This document shows, one piece after another, positions 35,501 to 49,518 of a stretch of DNA of 64,000 nucleotides (position 1 is the stretch's first letter; each line of letters begins with the position of its first letter). The position numbers and the translations under genes are program-made. The stretch comes from Ptiloglossa arizonensis (taxonomy: Eukaryota > Arthropoda > Insecta > Hymenoptera > Colletidae), in the NCBI RefSeq assembly GCF_051014685.1, contig NC_135054.1, positions 9,924,001 to 9,988,000 on the forward strand, written 5' to 3'. Under the pieces are notes generated by a model that ran no database searches, was not told where the DNA came from, and was given only the letters and a program-made list of their open reading frames with translations.

Positions 35501-37471
35501 ACCTACAGCACAAGAGAAACATTTAGAACACTGTGTGAAACTGAAACGTTCGTACGTATTATAGTCGTTTTGTACAATAAATGCAGTGTTTCTGTAACAT
35601 AGTTTGTATTTTATGTTGAATTTAGAGGTAGAGTGGAAAACTTGAATTGCGGTTGAGTAAGCAACGCATTAACTAGTCGGGTGAAATTTTATATATTAAA
35701 TCTAAACACATCCGAACGTTGTACTTTTTTCATTTCTTGCGACATTCATCGTAAACGTTACGGCATTGTATCGTTACGTATTCGTTAATTGTACGATGGA
35801 AATGTAACTTTATTTCATTGCCAAGAGAGTAGCCATTTCACTGAAGATAATGTATCCATAAATAATGTCTCGATTCGGAAACATACTTTCATCGTATTCT
35901 CCATAAAAATTTTTTTCACGTGTAGGTTGCGACCGTATATGTGACATCGTCTTGATAATGTTATTATAAATTTAATAATCTATTCAATCGCAATGAACAA
36001 AAATGAGAGAGTATTCAGAAATGTTCTTATTTCTTTATACGAAAGTATTTATATCAGACATTGATTACTCATATAACATCGAAAGTCGTTACTAGTACAA
36101 CACACGATACTATCGATTATTAATCATGCAATTATTGCCAATTCTTTTGATGGAACAGATCAATGATTATTACGATGAAACGACACGACTCGATGATCGC
36201 AGTCAGGGGTTAACTGTCCAGGAAAACGTGAAATGTATCGACGGTACGGAGGAATGAGTTTCCTTGCTCGTAGCACGCAATCCTTCATTACTCGCTGGTT
36301 TAATTGATATTGATGTGACGTACCTTTCAAGATAACTGATCGATATTAATGTGGCGCACCTTTTCGGGGAAGTGGCAATTAAGGTAGCAAGATATGCAAC
36401 CGCCACGTCATTGTTTGATCTCGAGTTTATTAAACGGCTTTTATTATACGTACAGAAATATTAGTGGAAAAGAAAATTATTAATTTGACGTCAGATGGTA
36501 CACGATAAGTAATTACGTTATAACGCGCTTCTTACATAATGTTTGTACAGAAGGAAAGTAGAATTAGAAACTGAAATTTTCAAATTGCAGATGTTATATT
36601 TTTTTAAAGTTCAAAGTTGTAAGCGCGTGATTGTAAAGTACGTATTATCGTAAAATTCGTAATATTTCCAAGTTGCAGAACTTCGAACCGAACTCCCTAC
36701 ATACTTGCATATTGTGGGTTAAACTTTAAAATTGTTTTTATTGAAACAATATTTTTCCAGCTCTTTGACCTAACATCTCGAGCAAAAATGTACCAATTGT
36801 CTTGAAATTTTACACACGCATAAAGTAAATAATAATTTTAGCTCTAGTGAAACCTGCTTTTGGAAAAATCGCCGTTAAAGTTTCCGATTGTCGCGTTTCT
36901 CTCGCAACAGACCGCCCCCTTGGAATTTTCAAAACTTTTTCGAATTGTATCCCAATATTTTACCGGAACATTTTTAATACTATAAATTGAATGAAAATGC
37001 GAAAAAGAAAATCGATATTTTGGTCACGTAAAATGAAAATCTGCTAAAAAGGGAGGAGACCTCTTCGAAAAGTACGATGAATTTTTTGAAACGGCTACAT
37101 TGTACTGCTTTGCTTATGCAACTGCACGATTCGTTTGACGAGTGGACGACGATGACCCCAGAAAACTCCGAACGTTTGCACAGGTGATAAATCTACGGCA
37201 CGTACAAGTGTCCTGGTCGTAGAAGCAAAATCGTACTAAAAGATATCATGCACCGTACGTTGTACCGTCCGCTTCGAAATTAAAGTTGACTTAAGGAAGA
37301 GCGATGCGACGGGACGTTAAAGAGGTTTGCAGCTTCCGCAAATTAGTTTACGTCCAACGGTTGAACGAATGGGGATTAAAGTGCATATTAAGCGAATGCA
37401 TTATGGTGGAAGCTTTATTAAGGAAAATTCTGGAAATCAAAAGAACCTAAAGACAAAGGGGGTCGGCTCAC
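32574..37471. other. long non-coding stretch
   Basis: About 4.9 kb without a supportable gene. GC content rises at 32640-33060 (TGCGCACGTGAAGTGG, TCTGGCGGCCTATG), which might be a conserved regulatory block. A short imperfect duplication (ATATTGATGTGACGTACC and ATATTAATGTGGCGCACC) lies near 36310-36360. No element ends or RNA genes were recognised. Confidence 0.35.
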
Positions 37472-37560
37472 CGCTGAGGCCACCACTCATCTTGGCCTGC
37501 TTGCTTTCCTGCTTGGTTAGCTGCTCGGCCAACCGACCATTTATCAAAAACGCATAACAC
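37472..37560 (-). other. candidate coding exon, protein not identified
   Basis: An 89-bp minus-strand segment bounded by an acceptor with a pyrimidine tract (TTTTTCTTGCATAG) and a good donor (GTGAGC). In the open frame it reads CYAFLINGRLAEQL followed by TKQESKQAKMSGGLS. The DNA is GC-balanced with G/C-rich third positions, standing out from AT-rich surroundings. Entry and exit phases differ (one base completes the first codon, one is left over). I do not know the protein and saw no neighbouring exon in the window, so it may be one exon of a large gene with long introns. Confidence 0.35.
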
Positions 37561-40500
37561 CTATGCAAGAAAAATCGACAATGTTTTGGCTCTATCAAGT
37601 GGAGGAAGGTTGGTCTGTTTATGACACGGGAGATGGATGTACGAACCGAAACCTTGTACATTCTACAGGACGGCAAGAACATTATGTATTATACGCTCCC
37701 TACTTGCCGACAGAATCCTCTGTGACGAGAGGATAGAGACTTTAGAGTGCAAAATCGTTTAAGGTTGATGTACACGTTTTTTGATCGGGGGCTTCTTGTT
37801 TACTTTGTTCATTCCTCGGTTTTCCGATATTCAATTAAACGGTTTTATTAGTAATATCTACTTATCAGATGGCATTCTATAATCTTGCGAATGTATAACA
37901 ATAAGTATCCGGTGTTACATTTCGTTCTCAATGTCGTTAGCTAAAATTAGTTCATAGCGCGACAAAAATAATCGACTCGCTGAACCACGTTAAGCATTCA
38001 ACAAGTAGATAATTTCTTTGGGGATTCTAAACGTTGGATAAGTGACGTTAATTGTTTTCAACTTCCATTTGCTTGAACTCTCGTAGAAATATATTTGGAA
38101 ACACAAATATATCTTATGTATTTGTTTCTTAGATATAAATTAGCCTTACACAAAGTATGTTAAATATTGAAGCTGTGAAACGTTTTTGACCGAGTTTCAG
38201 TCCTCTTTGGTACGTTTAAAATAATTTTCACACACGACAGACAGTTAGAAATGCAATGCAAGAGAGACTAGAACCAATAAAAAGTGTTGGAAAAAATTAT
38301 TTTTACCTCGTCACGCGAAAGTAAATGTATCAGTCGTGAATATTATCTTTTGTTTTCGTACATCGTCATTTCTTAAAAACAAAGATTGACGATGTTCTTA
38401 ATTGTTCTTAATTTATAATGTAATGTTTCGTAGAATAGATGTCAAAGTTTAATACATGCGAGTAGAATTTTTAAAACCATTCTTTCGTAACGCGACAAAA
38501 CTAATTGCTCCATTACTAAGATAACTATACCTAGTCATATTTTAGCCGTGAAACTAGACAGTTTTTGAACGATTCTTTAACCAATTTATAAACCTATTCG
38601 TACCTTAAACTTGAATCCACTGGATTTTAATTTCTGGAGTCATTTGAAAATAATTATTTATTCAATACTCATTTCCAGTGTTGAAATACTTGGATCGTGT
38701 GTACGAGAGGGCTGCCAACTGAATCTGCAAAATACTTGGAATTATTTGGAAGTTCGAGAAATTCTGTGACACAACATCTGCATGCTCGCATTTAAGCCGA
38801 CAGTGACCATTTCGAGTTCTTCCCATAAAGGTAAGTAGTATTACTTCGATACGAAAATAGCTATAGACTGGCGCACGTTTATATGAACTTTTATCACTGA
38901 TCTCGTGCCCCTAATTTACCGTTGAAGTAGTTTCTGCGTTACGACACACTCTGTATATAATTCAGTACTTTAATTAAATCTGACTGGTTGCCACCACTTG
39001 CAAAAATATTTCCAAAAATGTAAAAATTTCGTACACTTTATCTTGGTCGTAAGTTTCCTCTTTGTCGTCAAAAGCTTATCTCACTGCTCACTTTTGATAC
39101 AAGAAACGGTTGCATTAAAATTTAGTAACATTGTTACCGCGATAGAAAATATTGTCGGGAAAAGATCAACGAATGTAGGGACTATTTGCGAGCGAAGGAG
39201 TTATCAGACACAAATGGTAGATTAAACGCAGTAGGATTATAGGCTGGGCGTGGCGAACATTTAAAGTCGACCTAAACTCATCGGGTATAGGAAGCCTAAT
39301 AAAATGCACCCACATACTGATGGATCACAATACTGGCGCATTAGTAGTTGGCAGTAAAGGTTAATGTTGATTGCACGGAGTTTCGGAGCGGCCCGTAAAA
39401 ATTCTGATTAACCTACCAGACGTGACAGTATGCTCTTTCCGTCCTCAAGTGCTCGACCTGATAAAAAAAAACCACTGTAAAGAGCGAAATATAAAATACA
39501 CGGCGATGCGACCGGCAACACACGTTTATGGTGACATTAAAAAATGCAAAGGGAATGGGAATTTGGACCCCGGTGCATCGTGTAATCCATGAGTAAGACG
39601 GGTTATACATGGTACAGTAGAGACATAAAAGTGAAATCATTAGGGATGGATATGTTGTGTCTACTTTCCTTTTAAATAATATATTCGAATTAAAGACTAA
39701 TATTAGTAGTAGTAATCGTACCAATGGGATATTTATGAAGGAGAAATGCAATATAATTCTGTCGATATTTAGAACAGTGTACGGAGAAATTTGTTAGTTC
39801 GAAAAGTACGAACGTTTTTCTTCGCTTGGAAATAAAAACTAGTCGATTTTCATTTTTGTCAGATGTTATAATTTGTTCATACCACTTTGTAATATCTCGA
39901 CAAAATTTAATCCGTATTGGCTGAAAACTTTTCATTTTGAAGTAAAAGGATATTGACTACGATTTGATTCATTTTGACGAGCTTCGACACGTAAGTGGGA
40001 TTTCTATTCTGTATTACAGATAAATTTTACTTAACAAATAAGTGTGGGAGTTTAAAATATTTTACAGTTTAACAGTTCGACGTTATATTTCTATCTCGAA
40101 AATATTAATCGCGGATTATAGTCGTTCAAGATTAAATTCTCTCACTTACTTGCATCGTATGAGCTTTAGCTATACATCCTATCGTATTCAAATTCTCACT
40201 TTTTACTCTTAAGACTGAGGAGACTTATACCCAGTGAGATGTATAAATCACTGACAATAAGATCTGGTTTGCTAATCCCGATTAGAACATAGTAGGATGT
40301 ATAAATCACGGGGATCTTATTCGTGCTTGCTGATAGCGACACAAGGTAGCCTGTGTCACTAACTGTAAGCCTTGCGTCTCCTAATCTGCAACCTTGTTAT
40401 TTAGATGATAAATGGATAAAGTACTTTTAAACGTTCTACTGTTTCGACTTGGATTATTCTATTCGCGTGTACACTGTAACATCAATTTTCACCGTGATTC

Positions 40501-43500
40501 GATGTTTTTCTTCAATTTTAACGTCAGGCTGATTTATCCTTCGCGCGATAAATTCAATTGCAACTGAATTAGAAAAATATTGCGTAGCTTTTATGATCGT
40601 GACATCAGGTGCTCCGAGGAAGAAAGTAGGGAAAGGGGGAAGGAAGTGAAGAAGTACGGTCGTGCAACTACAGAGGAAAACTGCTCCTCATCCGTGGGCC
40701 GTAATTTTGACCTATCAGAAACATCTGCGTGGCATCTGTACGAACGAGTCACAGTTACTTGCAATTGACAAATTTCCAATGGGTTAGTTCGTGGCATCTG
40801 CCTTCACAACAATTAGTCGTGATGAACTTTGGGAACACTTGGTGTGTGACACTGATCACGACTTATCGAACCGAGCGTCCAACACTTAGATACACCTAAT
40901 GTCTAACACGACCGGAGAACTTTGTTCCTCAAGTTCTGATGACCGTGGCATTAAGATCGAATTGTTGCCTTTGGAGAAATTAGTCACAAAGGCTCGATTG
41001 TTTTGGATCTGAAATTTTCCGCATGTCAATTTTAACCTGTAATAATAATTATGTCGAATGCTTGTTCGGTTGCAACTTGAAACTATCAATTACGATAACG
41101 TACACTTTGTATAATGTCGTATCGATTTTGATCCAACAGGTGGATACAGTTCTCACATAATTTTAAAATATTATACTTTTTATACTTTCGTCGTATTATA
41201 CATTTACGCATTACGTTTGTGGCGTTTTTTCCTAGGTAAAAGCTTTTGTGGAAAGTCTTTCAGTCCTATTTTATAAAGTAACTTTCAAAATGATAATTTT
41301 ACATTTGAAATAATGAAAGATCTTTGAAAAAAATCGAGGTATTTCGAAATCTTTCAACAAATAAAGTTACAAATCGTTTTAGGTCGTTATAAAATATTTG
41401 TATACAAAGAAGCAAGTTTTTAAAATAGTATTTTATTTCACGGATACTGAAAATATTTTAAATATTTTTTCTTTGTTCAAAAGTGGACGATATTTTGAGC
41501 ACAGTAAACGCTGAAAGTAACTATTATAATTTATAATTTGTCGTAACTATACACCGAGGTTAATTGCTGCTAAAGATTTAAACAAAGTCATCGGAAAGCA
41601 TTTCAATTGCAAAAAGGGTATCGGTTTGCCGTGTTGAAATATTTCGCTCCATAGAACGAAATCAATCGCTCTGGATCACAAGTAAATGAAACATATCGTA
41701 GTAATGGCCGTATAATATTATTATTGGACGTTCACCAAACAACCCTTTGGTTGTTAACATTTACTTATCTATTTCTTATTTTCATTTATCTCCGATAATT
41801 ATTTTTTTTTTTATTTCCAATATCAAATAAAATTCGTACACGTTTAATCGAAAACCTTGAAACAGTAGCGTGCTCAGGATCACAAGTTGCTCCAGGACTG
41901 CATTGCGTTGAAATTATTTTGGCACCTGATTCTTGCGAGTTATCGTTTCAAAAGGAGCGGTTGCCGGAAATGTAGAAAATCTTAAAAAGTACGCGCTGTT
42001 ACCGCAGTCGGTTGTCTTCGCTGAGCTCAATTAACACTTCCGGGAACTCGATAACGGGGAGGAAAATCTTCGCCGAAAATTTCGCAGATGCGCAGAATTG
42101 TTTCCAGGTTTGCGCTGACGCTATTTTCATCCGCGTAACTACCTGGCGGATTATTCACGCGGCTGTAATGTAATCCAGCTCGTAGAGGAGAGAGTCCGGT
42201 AGTTTGGGTTAGAAATTGTCGGCAGTTTCTACGCGAAATAGCAGCTCTATTCTTCAGTCTGCGGTTGCGTAGTGTGAATATCTTGTAGATAGATACCTGC
42301 GACCGTGTAATCCTAGCTCGATCTACAGACCCAGTAATTTGGGTTAGGTATTGACGCTGCGTATATCACCTGCCAATTCAAAGGTGTTCACGTGTCGTAT
42401 GGTGTTAACCGACGTTTGGAACGGGTCAGCTGATAATCGCGTATAAACGTAAACGATCCCCGTTTTACGCGCGAATTTTCAAAGTGCCTTTTCTCGTGAA
42501 TCGACTTTTGTCGATCGAGCGAGTGTCATTTTATTAATTACGACAATAGCGTATACGATACTTTCTTATGTGCCACAGTGTACGATATGTATACACGTTT
42601 GAAATTTTCTTTTCCCGTAAAAATATTTTTGTTAGTAGAAAATGTATCGAGTAAAGGTTCTTGATCAAATTCTTGTTTGGCGTTTATCTTTGATCATTGC
42701 CGCGACAATAAATATGTAAAAATGTGGAAATATGTACTATTATGTTTTCCAATAATATCTAATTCATTGTAATTCAATATAGACAGTTATTTTACCATTT
42801 TTACTACCAGTGAATACATTTATTCCCAGAACACGGATTTTAAATATTTGTTTAGTATAAATTAATGATCGATGTGTAATATTTATTGGACGAAGTTAGG
42901 TTCTATTGATATATCATTGGTGCACGACGTTGATCGTTGCATAGCAAGAGCATTAATTAAATTTTCTTTTCAGATTTTATCTGTGTATGATCTTAATTTG
43001 ATATATTTCGTGTCGAAGTTTAGGGGGCTAGCTCTCTTTTTATGAATCAAATTTTTAATTGTTCGTTTACAAACGCAGTATAATTTATTGCTTCGCTAGA
43101 TGCATTAACGATCAGCACGAAAGAAAAGAATTCAATTTACCTCGAATCGAGGCGATATTTGTTTTGTCGTCGGCATAGTTACGTCGTAGACTTCGTAATC
43201 TTCTAAACGACATACCAGACGTACATACACACGGAAAATCCACACACAAATCGAAGTATTCGAACGAGGGTGGGGCTGCGCTCTAACACTCAAATTGCAA
43301 TCGATTATCTGAACATGAAATTCCAGAATAAACAGAGTGCCATTCCAGGACAAGTTCAATGACCTCTAGACTCGATCGAAGGGGCTATTTCGATTTTTCT
43401 TTTGCAATTTTTATCAAATTGTACGACCTATTAATGGTAATAATATCCTACCTATCTTTAATATCGGTAGACATTCAGTACGATCGGTGCATTTGTTTAA

Positions 43501-44252
43501 TAGATATTTGATCATTTTTGTAACAATAAAATTACAGAGATAACTTAAAAAGTGGTCAAAATTTCCTTCAAAGTGGGATTTTTTTTATAAATTAGGTATA
43601 AATCGATTTAATTCACAAGATGAAACATTTCTTTTTCTTATATTACATATTTAAATAAATCATTTCTCTGCCTTCTTTATTAAATCTTATATACGTATTA
43701 TATTATTTTCTACGCGTAGGGATATTGTGTTGTTCGTTTCGTGTTTGCGAAAATATCGAATATCAAAAATCGTAACCCGGAATATGAAGTCGTCGCGCGA
43801 TTTTCTCTTACGCTTAACAAAGGTGTCAACAGACGGTTCGTGGAAATGAAAAAGAGTATTACGTGATTTATAGATTTGTTAAATACGGGCGCATCGGGGC
43901 ATGTTGATGTTTGGATTAACTTTTCCATCACTGGAAGATTTCATCGCATTGAGTCAACGTCAAAACATTTTGTATGGAAAGCTGACGTGCAAGTTAAATC
44001 AGAACGACACTGTTAAATTTAAAAATTGCCCGATAACTAAATCCCATTTGTAGAAGTGGTGGTTGTACAAATATTCTTATACATTCGTCGCAATTATACG
44101 ATCATATTCTCAACAGGAATAATGTGTGTTCTATTGGTATCCGGTATTAACGCAAATTTAAATTTTATTTTCTTAAAAATTCGATTACTCGAAGTATGTT
44201 TCGCGAGTAATTTTCAGACCGTTGTGTTCTTCGAAGGCAAACTATTTGCAAA
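37561..44252. other. long non-coding stretch
   Basis: About 6.7 kb with no supportable gene. Noted in passing: a repeated GATGTATAAATCAC segment near 40235 and 40305; an imperfect duplication sharing GTAATCC-x-AGCTCG and TTTGGGTTAG at about 42175 and 42305; GC-rich patches near 41980-42500. Short open frames on both strands look like chance. Confidence 0.35.
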
Positions 44253-44364
44253 CGAATAAATACTCTCAATATAATACTCTCAAACGGATAAATACTCTCA
44301 ATATAATACTCTCAAACGAATAAATACTCTCAATATAATACTCTCAAACGAATAAATACTCTCT
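44253..44364. repeat. 32-bp tandem repeat, about 3.5 copies
   Basis: Unit CGAATAAATACTCTCAATAT plus 12 bases, starting at 44253, 44285, 44317 and 44349, almost identical between copies (one A/G change in copy 2). The high identity suggests recent expansion. Confidence 0.9.
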
Positions 44365-46686
44365 TCTATGCGTTCGATGCATTTTTAACGAACGCGTTAT
44401 CGTCATCTTCATACAGATTCTAATCGTATCGTAAACACTCATCCCCTCGCAAAATTGTTCGCTAAAGGCGTATCTAACTTTCTAATTGTTTGAAACACTC
44501 GACAGAGGCGAACAAGGAACAAAGGCATTCATTACTCTTACACGCTCGTTTTCGCTCTCGCTCTACGTACATTGATCGGTCTCACACCCATGTAAGCAGC
44601 TTTCGCACAATCAGTTGATTACGTCAAGTTCGGAAACCTGTGTCCCTTCCTCCTCTTCCACCTCCTCCTATTCCTCCTCCTCTCGCCCCTCATCCCTTTC
44701 TACGCGTGTCTAATTGACTCTTCTTTGTCGCGTGCACCATGCCCGCAGGTGCAATTCGCGTTTTCCGCTCAATGTATTACGCCGCATTAACGAGTACGAC
44801 TCATTTACAAATCGTACTCCTGGGAGTCGGTGGATGTTGCTCCGTTTTGCCAGGTTATTTTTTTAGATAATTCCCGTATAGATTTTATCTGTGCGCGAAT
44901 CGAAAATGTTTGGACAGTCTTAGCCTCTTGAGAGGAGAGTTAATGGCAGGGATATTTCATTTTATAGCCAATCAGGAACTTCTGTTTCGGATGAGTCGAC
45001 TTGAATTCAACTCGAATTAGAATTATGTAGAGTAGAAATTCGGACACCTTGGTTATCTCCGATGTTAACGGACCGATGTAAATTTCTTTTCTAATACCAC
45101 TGAACGAACTTTGATTATCCGACTATTCGGATACAACGATGTGAACATTTCTGTTTTGACGATTTTAATAGAACGCGGATCGGATCGTTTGGAATTGTGG
45201 AAATCAACGAGCATCAATTTTCTCGAGCGTTGAAATTAACCGAACGCGTTTTAAATATTCCTCCTACTTTTTCGGCCGAAGAAAATGACCGAACATTCGA
45301 AAAATGGTCTACTTTCGTTTAAAATAAAAAATATTCCGTCGATTATCGTTCGTGAAATGTTTGAAATCGAAACAAAGTTTAAAACAGTACGATGAAATTA
45401 AGGAACTTAATTTATAGTCTGTGTCACGTTGTTTAAACATTGCATGTATTTAGATATTTGATCGATACAGAAGATATCCGAATTATGTTCGTCTACATAC
45501 GAATATAAACAAATTCGACAAGTAGTTCTAGTTCTAGTTCGAAGTAGCGAATAAAACAGGTTACAATAGATATATACATGTTTTATAAATATAATTTTTT
45601 TAAGTTTTCATTTTCAATTTTTTAAACGACACTATAAGTTTTCCAGTTTAATTTAAAGACCTAAAAAGGCAACTTTGAAAGTTTCGAAAAATAACGACTT
45701 ATAAATAATATATCATAAACAGCCTGTAACCCTTCGTTTCATTATATTATAATTGGAAATAAATAAGATGACGAAGTTTTGTGGTTTTTCCTATGTATAA
45801 ATATAATTTTAACGAGCTGCTATCGATTTGGGCGACTGTCCGAGGTTGTCTAATTTGCGGAACATATTTTCGGAAAGAGTATGTCAACGTCATTTCTTGT
45901 ATGTAATAAATGTTATTTTTAACTCGTTCTCGCGTCAATATCCGTGCTACTTCGAGTATAAGTCGGTTATTTAGTATCGTTTGACTTTGAAGAAGTTATT
46001 TCTTCAGCTCCATTGCACACTGTGATCCATCCTGTTGTTCTACGTTTTTTTGGTTGCGACCACAGCGAGAGTTATTACGTCAACAGTGCAGAGAAATGTT
46101 TGTACACGTTGTACGCAATGATATACAACTTTGACAAAATCTACCATTTATATGTAAAAACATTTTAATGGTGTGCCAAAACGTAAGCAAGTGTACGTAC
46201 GAAATTTGAAATTAACGTGTCCGATCATTTTCTTTACAAAAAAATTCTCCAGTCATCGAAATTTTAAGGCCGAGGCAGTAGACCCCTAGCATGTTGACCG
46301 CCATACGTATTCAATTGGATACACACCTACCTATGTGGGTCCAGAGCGCCACATAGCTCGTTTTGAGCACACATTGGTATATAAACTGAGAACACTGCAT
46401 TGATTTTATGTGGTATGTCGTGAAATCTAGAGAGGTCTACAAACTTGGCTATAAGTTTCTACCGAAAAAAGATTTTATGAAATAAAAACAAAACTGAAAA
46501 TTACCGATGGATTACACATCGCCGAATAATGATCCACAAGAACACCTTCGATTGTTCATAAGTTGATATATTAAATAAAAAAAAAGGAATTAATTTAGAA
46601 ACATTCGTCAAAATTAATTTCAGATTTTGAAATATCAATTCGTGCAAGATTAAAAAAAATTGCACAAAAATAAATAAGTGTACTAT
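44365..46686. other. non-coding, with a pyrimidine-rich tract
   Basis: A C/T-rich tract (CCTCCTCTTCCACCTCCTCC and neighbours) lies at 44641-44703. The rest is AT-rich with no supportable gene. Confidence 0.35.
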
Positions 46687-46983
46687 CTAGGTATTGCTAA
46701 TAGCTACGTCGATAGAGACTTTGCCTTGGACGCAACAGAACAATTCGACAAAACTCGAGTACAGAGTACGACCAGGTATTATCAAAAATTCCTCAACGAG
46801 CAACGAAATGAACTTTAACGTAGCCATTTTCTCGATCACGATCGTTAATAACGTCCACGCGACAATGGGAAGTCTGATTCGCGTTGCAATTCGCGGGTGC
46901 CCGCAAATCGAGATAGATAAAGCATCAAGACACGCATCCAACGGCGGTATCCATAGGGGCAGTATCCGGTAGCATAGCAACAA
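46687..46983 (-). other. weak ionotropic-receptor-like coding fragment
   Basis: A minus-strand frame (start near 46983, stop at 46687) with ICGHPRIATRIRLPIVAW, then LLTIVIEKMATLKFISLLVE and FLIIPGRTLYSSFVEL. The order (Arg before a Trp-containing hydrophobic helix, a short gap, then S-LL and a proline with a following leucine-rich segment) resembles the last pore-region helix of divergent insect ionotropic receptors. The resemblance is weak and no flanking ligand-binding exons were found. A pseudogene fragment or chance are both possible. Confidence 0.2.
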
Positions 46984-47700
46984 TAATAATTATCGCCGAG
47001 AACTTTCCTATTCAGCTCGTCGCCGCGCCTTTGTACACCGGTGGACGTTTAGCACCGTTCCGCGTACGCGCGCGCGCATGTGTGTGTGTGCTTGTGTGTG
47101 TATGCGCGTGGCGAGACGAAGGCGTATACGAGAGCCCGGGTGAATGTCTGAGCGTGGCTAGTGCGAGAGAGAAATTCCCAGGAGGAGCATAAAGCCGTGG
47201 ACAGCCGCACCGACGCCACCCTCTTTCCTGTGGCATCCTGACGCGGAGCTTGCGCTACCGCGTTTACGTGCTCCGTCACAGTGCTCGGTTACAGTGACGA
47301 CGCGGCACGACGACATGCAACGACGCCGTGGAAGCCAAGGCGCGAGAGGCGTCATACGAGCAACTGTTGCATCCGTCGCTGACACAAGGCGCGACGTACT
47401 TTTTATTTGTGTCGTCGTCTACGCGCGAAGAAAAATTGCCCCGCCGAGGGTGAGAACGCCTACGGTTAAACGATGCATACGTAGAAAATTTGAAATTACA
47501 CCGATATGCAAGGGGGTGTACGCCCGATGACGCATCGATTGTGCGTCGGTTCCTCGGTTGAGGGATACCCTTTCGGTGATCGGGCTGCAACGTATTGAAG
47601 AATGTCTGTATCAGTCTGGGGAGAACAATTTGCAACTGGATCAGTGCACAACCGTCACGAGTTACGTCTTCGAGCGATCCTCGATTTACAATTTAGGTAA
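46984..47700. promoter_or_regulatory. CpG-rich block, possible promoter/5' exon
   Basis: CpG-rich DNA, clearly above the local background, with an alternating CG/TG stretch at 47067-47112. Several overlapping open frames on both strands are a by-product of the GC content. It may be a promoter or untranslated first exon; a possible donor (TTTAG/GTAATT) lies at about 47696. Strand is not certain. Confidence 0.35.
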
Positions 47701-47782
47701 TTTAGTCGACACGTTTGACGATTACAACCGGGGTTCTCGAACAGGTGAAAACCTTCTGCTAGGCAATCGAAGAACTAACATA

Positions 47783-47906
47783 TTGGGTTGTTCGGAAAGT
47801 CATTTCGTTTTATTGGTGCAAATGAAACACGATCTTTTTAGAGTGTATAAACATTTTATTAAATTACATATTCTCCATTTTGGAAAACGAAATGACTACA
47901 ACCCAA
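47783..47906. mobile_element. mariner-derived MITE, copy 2, reversed and end-damaged
   Basis: Same family as at 32044 but in the opposite orientation, 124 bp with TA flanks. One terminal repeat is intact (TTGGGTTGTTCGGAAAGTC); the other lacks about 10 bp (AAATGACTACAACCCAA), so it has lost the CTTTCCGAAC portion. It is probably immobile. Confidence 0.8.
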
Positions 47907-49518
47907 TAGCTTCCAAGAGAACGGAAAGATTCTCACTCCGCGTTTTCTCGTCCGTAGAAACAATCTATCGATTAGACACTTTTTTTTTACCTCTTTAACG
48001 TACAAATTATCCAATAAGATTCTATACCGAGTACATAAAATAGCTAGTGCATATGAAAAGATTGAGTCTTCGAACGGTACAATTACGTTCATCGTACAAC
48101 ATTCTGCGAGGAAATACATGAATTTAATTAGTAAATTTTTAATTTCCAACGATCTCGATAATTCTAATTTGTTCTTTGAGGAACGCGGCCGATGAGATAC
48201 TCCAGTATCAATATTTCTCGCCGATTAACGCGCGACAAACACTTTGAGGAGTTTCGAGGTCACGCTGGCAAAGTTGAAATAAATTGGACCAACTTGAAAT
48301 GTTCGCGTGATCGTCTGTATCGGTGACTGCAGACACGGCGATACGTCAACCTTTTCGCAGTCGAGTGAAACGATGAGGAACGGTTTAAAAAATCTGTATT
48401 CTTTTTCTGTGCTAAATCGCTCCCTTTCGTGACAAGAAACTGAGAAAGAAACAGGCCCTACGCGTATCTTTCCTCATTTTTCACGTTGATAAGTACACAC
48501 GGTACGTATGGTAAATTTTGAAACGCGATACACGCGGTTCGGCGTTACAATCTTGGCAGTAAAATCTTGTTTCTTTTTTTCTTACACGTCGATTCACGGT
48601 CAACGCTTTTAGAGTTGTCAATCGAGCGATTACTATTCATTCTCGGTGCAAATGTTGCTCTATCTGAAATAATAACGATACGTCTATATCGTACCATGGT
48701 TAGATACAAAAAAGAAAGAAATTAAGGACTAGAAAGACAATGAAAGAAGATTATTAATGCAAGAGTGAAAAGAAGCATACGGTACAAAGGCAAAGTACAA
48801 TTATTTTCTTTATTAACGTAATTTCGAAAACAATATAATATGACTGGAATGCAATAAAATATAAAAAAGTAGAAGATAAGAATCTATAATAATTGCTTTA
48901 ATAAGAAAAAAGTAAGCTGTAAAATATGAAAATCAGAGAGAAATGCAATAAGGAAAGTAGAAAGTAACGAACGAGGAAAAACGAACTGCCGAACAGTAAA
49001 ATATTATGCATAATTATATCCTGTGTAGACAGTTTTAGAATCGATGATATACTGATTTCGAAGGCAGATTAATCTTTCACTTCAGACATTAAACCAACCA
49101 TTACGGAGTGGGAGACAAAAAAGAAATTCGTACATACAAAATAAATCATTTCATACGCGTGATGAATTAAACGGTTTACATGCATTGCCCCATCATAATT
49201 TTCACGGACTAAACTTTGAAAGGATTAATGTATATTTGCAAGGAATATTTGCTACAGGATTCGTCTTTCGGTAAATCTTGAACATACATTAAGTTTGTAC
49301 AAATAATATTTAATTAACAACGTATATTGAAACTTTTCTTCATTTCTTGTTATTTTCTACGTTTGTGTACGGAGGTCATAGAAGTACTGCAAACATTTCC
49401 TTGAATAATTTGTAAAGCTGTTTTGGAATTTGTAACTGTAGCAAATATATGAATGAAGGAAATGCAGAAATAGATTATTAATGTTTTAAATTAATGGTAG
49501 GAAATAATTCGTAAAAAT
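47907..49518. other. non-coding stretch
   Basis: AT-rich, with GC-richer parts near 48200-48330. No gene, RNA or element recognised. Confidence 0.35.

Noticed and set aside
42170..42365. Imperfect duplication around TTTGGGTTAG
   Set aside because: Similarity is short and broken; not enough to call a repeat family.
46260..46420. CCCCTAGCATGTTGACCGCC, like a piggyBac-type end
   Set aside because: No TTAA beside it and no matching inverted end nearby.
47012..47640. Several long overlapping frames on both strands
   Set aside because: High GC lowers stop frequency; no splice structure, no recognisable protein.
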